58,179 nucleotides of DNA from a virus, in the IMG/VR virus record IMGVR_UViG_3300046747_000371, positions 1 to 58,179 of that record; one strand, 5' to 3'. The notes below the pieces were generated by a model. That model had not been told where the DNA came from and did no database searches. It worked only from the letters and a program-made list of their open reading frames with translations. Of this stretch, positions 55,510 to 58,179 are shown one piece after another. Positions within the stretch are counted from its first letter, which is position 1. Each line of letters starts with the position of its first letter. The position numbers and the translations under genes were made by a program.

Positions 55510-55741
55510 CGGCGCGACCCTAGTCTGACTGACGTGAAATCGCGTGAAACTGAGTGGCCATAGTTGGGCACCTCTATATCACCGGAGCGGCGCACTAGGA
55601 AAAATCATGGGCGCGATTGGCAGCGCGGCAAAGTGTACGCGCACCGCGCGCTCGCAACGTTCGACGTAGTTTGTCCTATGCGCTGGCTGCCTTCAGTATT
55701 TGTTCAGTCCGACGTGCGCTCGGGGCGCGCCTCCCCCGGCG
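55510..55741. other. 232-bp intergenic region
   Basis: No credible gene on either strand. It is relatively AT-rich (e.g. CTCTATATCACC, AGTTTGTCCTATG, TATTTGTTCAG), as expected for promoters, and holds the CGTGAAA repeats. It separates the RHH cluster from the next leftward operon, so a terminator of that operon and a promoter for the RHH genes are both expected here, though I cannot place them. Confidence 0.4.
55533..55549. promoter_or_regulatory. tandem CGTGAAA direct repeats (candidate RHH operator)
   Basis: CGTGAAA at 55533-55539 and 55543-55549, offset by 10 bp, i.e. one helical turn, upstream of the leftward RHH gene. Tandem half-sites of this spacing are typical for ribbon-helix-helix dimers. 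Confidence 0.4.
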
Positions 55742-56236
55742 TCAGTCCGCATCGTCCCAGACCGGCACGACTTGCAGCTCGTCCCGTTTGAGCCCGTGCC
55801 GGCGTGCAACTCCGTCCAATTCCCGTTCGGCCTCAGCGCGCGTGTCATAGCGCAAGTCCTTGAGCAGCCCGCGCGCGGGCTCCCAGTCCTGTCGACTCTC
55901 ATTCCAGCGCTGCCATGTGAACCTCGCGCCGAGCTCGAGCTCGCGCGAGCGGCGGGTCGCTAGCTCGCGCATGCGCTCGCCGAAGCCATCGATGCTGTCC
56001 GCGTACGTGCCGCCCGGCGCGCGGCCGATCATCGCGATCACTGTCAGGGCCGCAGGCAGGCGCACGTGATCAAACTGCCACAAGTCGTTCAGGTGAAAGC
56101 CTCCGAGCTCGGAGGCATTCCACCAGCTGCACAAGAGACGCCGCATGCGCAGGCCCGTACTGCTGTGGCCCTCGGCCATCTCGAAGACGACATCGAGCGC
56201 GCGCAGCTCGGCGTCGGTGGGAATGAACTTGGCCAT
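55742..56236 (-). CDS. hypothetical conserved phage protein, 164 aa
   Basis: ATG 56236. MAKFIPTDAELRALDVVFEMAEG, MRRLLCSWWNASELGGFHLNDLW-like sequence and MIGRAPGGTYADSI recall a family of small helical proteins from phages and plasmids (DUF7673-like, from memory). The C-terminal 70 residues (FTWQRWNESRQDWEPA, RAEAERELDGVARRHGL) look like a separate small domain. No catalytic motif. Confidence 0.55.
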   Translation of the reverse strand: MAKFIPTDAELRALDVVFEMAEGHSSTGLRMRRLLCSWWNASELGGFHLNDLWQFDHVRLPAALTVIAMIGRAPGGTYADSIDGFGERMRELATRRSRELELGARFTWQRWNESRQDWEPARGLLKDLRYDTRAEAERELDGVARRHGLKRDELQVVPVWDDAD

Positions 56237-56237
56237 G

Positions 56238-56414
56238 TTAGACCTGGCACTCCCCGTCGCGATGCGTGCGCGCGCTGTGGCCGCAGTGCGGACACACGTA
56301 GTCGTCGTCGGGCGGATCGGGCGGCAGGTCTGGCCAGTGCGGCACGAGGCGCTTGTCGTTCGGCACTTCGTGAAACGGGTTGTCCATCGGGCGGGGGGCC
56401 ATTGCGTTGAGCAT
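56238..56414 (-). CDS. small zinc-ribbon protein, 58 aa
   Basis: ATG 56414 (TGATG junction) to TAA 56238-56240. Pro/Asp-rich N-terminal half, then YVCPHCGHSARTH and a late Cys (GECQV), together with His a likely zinc site. Short enough to be missed by ordinary size cut-offs. Function unknown. Confidence 0.6.
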   Translation of the reverse strand: MLNAMAPRPMDNPFHEVPNDKRLVPHWPDLPPDPPDDDYVCPHCGHSARTHRDGECQV

Positions 56415-56662
56415 CAGCTTGTCTCCTCAGGTTGGCATACCTCGATCGGCTCGAGCTTCGCCCAGCGTCGAGCGCAGCGCGCGCACGTGACGAGCGGCGC
56501 CTCGTACTCTGACCAGCCTGCGCTGCGTCGGCCAGGCTTAGCGCCGCACAGCGCCGACCAGTTCGCGCCCTGCACTGCATGCGCGACCCTACCCGTGTCG
56601 CGCTCGGCGCCGTTGGCGCAGCGACCGAGCAGTCTACGAGGGGCGATTGCGTTCTTGACCAT
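56414..56662 (-). CDS. zinc-binding protein, 82 aa
   Basis: HAVQGANWSALCGAKPG followed by APLVTCARCARRWAKLE: a His/Cys...CxxC zinc site. Shares the CGAKPG...VTCxxC pattern with the 58-residue protein at 52632-52808. TGATG junctions on both sides couple it to the winged-helix gene upstream. Confidence 0.6.
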   Translation of the reverse strand: MVKNAIAPRRLLGRCANGAERDTGRVAHAVQGANWSALCGAKPGRRSAGWSEYEAPLVTCARCARRWAKLEPIEVCQPEETS

Positions 56663-57612
56663 CAGCTTGCTTTCGCCTTCCGCGCCACGATCCGGCGCCC
56701 GAGCTCATGCACAGCAATGCACAGCTGCCCGTACCGGTCAGCGTCGCCCACGCTGCTGTCGCGCAGCCCGCGCAGCGTCGCGAACTGCAGCTCGAGCTCA
56801 GCGAGCGACCCCGGCGCCGGCGTGTCTGGCGCCGGCCTGATCGAGCGCAGCCCCGGCCCCGCCTTCGCCATCGTGCGCATCGTGCCGAGCACGTACCCGG
56901 CAGGGTTGGGAACCTGCGCGGCTGAGCGTCTGAGAAGCGCAGCGAGGGCGGGCGCAGCGACGTGCGCCAGCTGCTGCCCTTCCCGCTTCTGCAAGAGCTG
57001 CCAGACCTGGCCGTAGTGCGGCCAGCCCCAGCGCGCGCAGACGAGCTCGAGGGGGCTGCCACGCACGGGCTCTGGGACATTCTCGGGCTCGGGAAATTTC
57101 AAACCTCTGCCAACAGCCGCGAGCGCAGCTCGGTCCTCGGGCGTCAGGTCATCCACAGGCGGGCAGTTATCCACAGGGCTCACGCGCGCAGCAACAGTCT
57201 CCTCTGGGATCTCTTTCTGTTGGTTGCTCACGACGCTGCGCCCCCTAGTCATCGTGACGTGGGCAGGCGCCAGGTCGACGACGAGCTCGCGCTCGAGCGC
57301 TTCGAACGCAAGCACCGCGTACGAGTTCGCCGTCTGCGAGTGGTCCTCGTCCTCGCGGAAGCACGGCTTGCTCGCGATGTAGCCGGCGCGCTCAAGGGCC
57401 TTGGTCGCGCGGTAGGACGTCGAGGGGCTGAACCCGCTGAGCTCGCCAAGGTCTGCATGCGAGACGACGGCGCCGCCCTCCCCGCCGTCGTCGAGCGCGT
57501 ACAGGGTGATCAGCGCCATGCGCTCGGCAGCGCTCGAGCCGGGCGGCAGGTAGCCCCAGAGCTGTCGCAGCTGGGCTTTGAACAGGCGCTGCGCGCGCAG
57601 GCGCTCAGCCAT
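56662..57612 (-). CDS. winged-helix replication-type protein, 316 aa
   Basis: ATG 57612 is chosen as it follows the HNH gene stop; the longer frame overlaps it. A winged helix occupies about residues 20-85 (ERMALITLYALDDG, SHADLGELSGFSPSTSYRATKALERAGYI). This is the layout of plasmid- and phage-type replication initiators and GntR/MarR-like regulators. The C-terminal half is helical with a PPVDDLTPEDRAAL linker. It is the second such protein besides 10718-11650. Confidence 0.6.
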   Translation of the reverse strand: MAERLRAQRLFKAQLRQLWGYLPPGSSAAERMALITLYALDDGGEGGAVVSHADLGELSGFSPSTSYRATKALERAGYIASKPCFREDEDHSQTANSYAVLAFEALERELVVDLAPAHVTMTRGRSVVSNQQKEIPEETVAARVSPVDNCPPVDDLTPEDRAALAAVGRGLKFPEPENVPEPVRGSPLELVCARWGWPHYGQVWQLLQKREGQQLAHVAAPALAALLRRSAAQVPNPAGYVLGTMRTMAKAGPGLRSIRPAPDTPAPGSLAELELQFATLRGLRDSSVGDADRYGQLCIAVHELGRRIVARKAKAS

Positions 57613-58179
57613 GGCGCGCCTCGACGATCTGCTCGAAGCGAGCAGCGTGCTCAAGCTCCACACATCTGAGCCGAGCGTGACAGTCCCGGCAGAGCGTGAC
57701 TCCATTGCGGCGGTCGAGCGCGCGCTCAGGGTACGCAGCCTGCGGGTAGATGTGATGAGCTTCCAGCTCGCGCTGCGCACCGCAGTCTACGCAGCGATGG
57801 CCGTCGAGCTTGAACACGGCACGCTTCCAGCCCTTCAGCTTCGGAGTACGCCTTGGTGCTGCTCTCTCAGCAGAGCACAGGCAAACGCCCTTGGCAGGTC
57901 GCTGCAGCAGACCTGTCATCTGCAGCGTGATGAGCGCCAGCTGCGTTTTCTCGTGGCTGATAGCGGCTTCGCGTTGGAGTTCTTGTTGCCACGCAGTCAC
58001 GAGCGGGAAGCGGTCGCGTAGCGCGAGAAGCTCCGCAATGCGCAGAGCGTTAGCGTCGCTGGTCTTGGCCTTCACCTGTGCGAGCCACACTGCTCGGGTG
58101 TCGACCGCGATGCGGCGATCGGACGTAGCGCCAACTTGGGACGCGACAAATCCTTGCGCGGTGTGGTCGTCGCTGATAG
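57605..58179 (-). CDS. HNH nuclease-domain protein, 5'-truncated by the window edge
   Basis: The frame is open to the last base, so the true start lies outside; GTG 58090 is an internal candidate, but upstream residues (SDDHTAQGFVASQVGATSD) look genuine. The C-terminal 60 residues form an HNH domain: WKRAVFKLDGHRCVDCGA, LEAHHIYPQAAYPE, RNGVTLCRDCHARL, with the His-His and two CxxC pairs. The N-terminal part has a helical DNA-binding look (EAAISHEKTQLALITLQMTG). Could be a restriction or packaging-associated HNH. Confidence 0.75.
   Translation of the reverse strand, partial: ISDDHTAQGFVASQVGATSDRRIAVDTRAVWLAQVKAKTSDANALRIAELLALRDRFPLVTAWQQELQREAAISHEKTQLALITLQMTGLLQRPAKGVCLCSAERAAPRRTPKLKGWKRAVFKLDGHRCVDCGAQRELEAHHIYPQAAYPERALDRRNGVTLCRDCHARLRCVELEHAARFEQIVEARHG

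Noticed and set aside
1-58179. The window taken as a circular genome with genes joining across the ends
   Set aside because: Joining the ends puts a stop codon directly before the first partial gene, so circular continuity is not supported; partial genes at both ends suggest more sequence outside.

Overview
The window looks like most or all of the genome of a temperate contractile-tailed phage (or the prophage form of one). GC content is very high, with strong third-position GC and frequent CTC-GAG-GCG codon runs. Almost all genes sit in tightly coupled operons with 4-base GTGA or ATGA stop/start overlaps. The morphogenesis genes follow the phage Mu / P2-like order (sheath, tube, chaperone, tape measure, gpN, gpP, gp45, gp46, gp47), but integration relies on a tyrosine recombinase rather than a transposase. 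The host is probably a Myxococcota or related delta-proteobacterial bacterium. This is inferred from the 'DAGAPDAG' and 'VPPVVDAGVPP' linkers behind signal peptides and from a lipoprotein with a CXXCH haem motif; it is not proven. No clear host gene is visible, and both window ends cut through open reading frames.

Layout. (1) 1-3915, rightward: small unknown genes, a tyrosine integrase and an endonuclease VII-like nuclease. (2) 3912-9941, leftward: an early operon with a Sak4-like ATPase, SSB, a Gp157-like protein and small accessory proteins; its distal gene has a C-terminal motif resembling AcrVA2-family proteins. (3) 9934-10266: an immunity region in which two divergent helix-turn-helix regulators are separated by two operator-like sites. 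A third, nearly perfect copy lies at the head of the leftward operon. (4) 10039-14751, rightward: early genes including a replication initiator with a pentanucleotide array and hairpin inside it, a RuvC-like resolvase and a sigma-like regulator. (5) 14748-31092: packaging, portal, a MuF head protein interrupted by a 132-residue mini-intein, scaffold, an antisense HNH gene, major capsid protein, a proline-rich repeat protein, connectors, sheath and tube. (6) 31092-48081: a chaperone with a -1 frameshift site, tape measure, Mu-type baseplate, two J-like proteins and large fibre proteins. (7) 44037-51979 also holds cargo-type genes: a CXXCH lipoprotein, a secreted membrane-anchored GH5-like glycosidase, a two-TM holin-like protein, a ParB-like protein and a cytosine methyltransferase. 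(8) 51980-52305: a gene-free convergent junction with two very strong hairpins. (9) 52306-58179, leftward: accessory genes including four paralogous ribbon-helix-helix regulators, zinc-ribbon proteins, a second winged-helix replication-type protein and an HNH protein running off the end.

How it fits together: the divergent repressors probably choose between lysogeny (integrase) and lytic growth (Sak4/SSB recombination plus the initiator). The sigma-like protein encoded just before terminase may drive the late genes. The methyltransferase and the possible anti-CRISPR would protect the phage from host defences. I see no convincing tRNA, CRISPR array, insertion sequence or canonical peptidoglycan endolysin.
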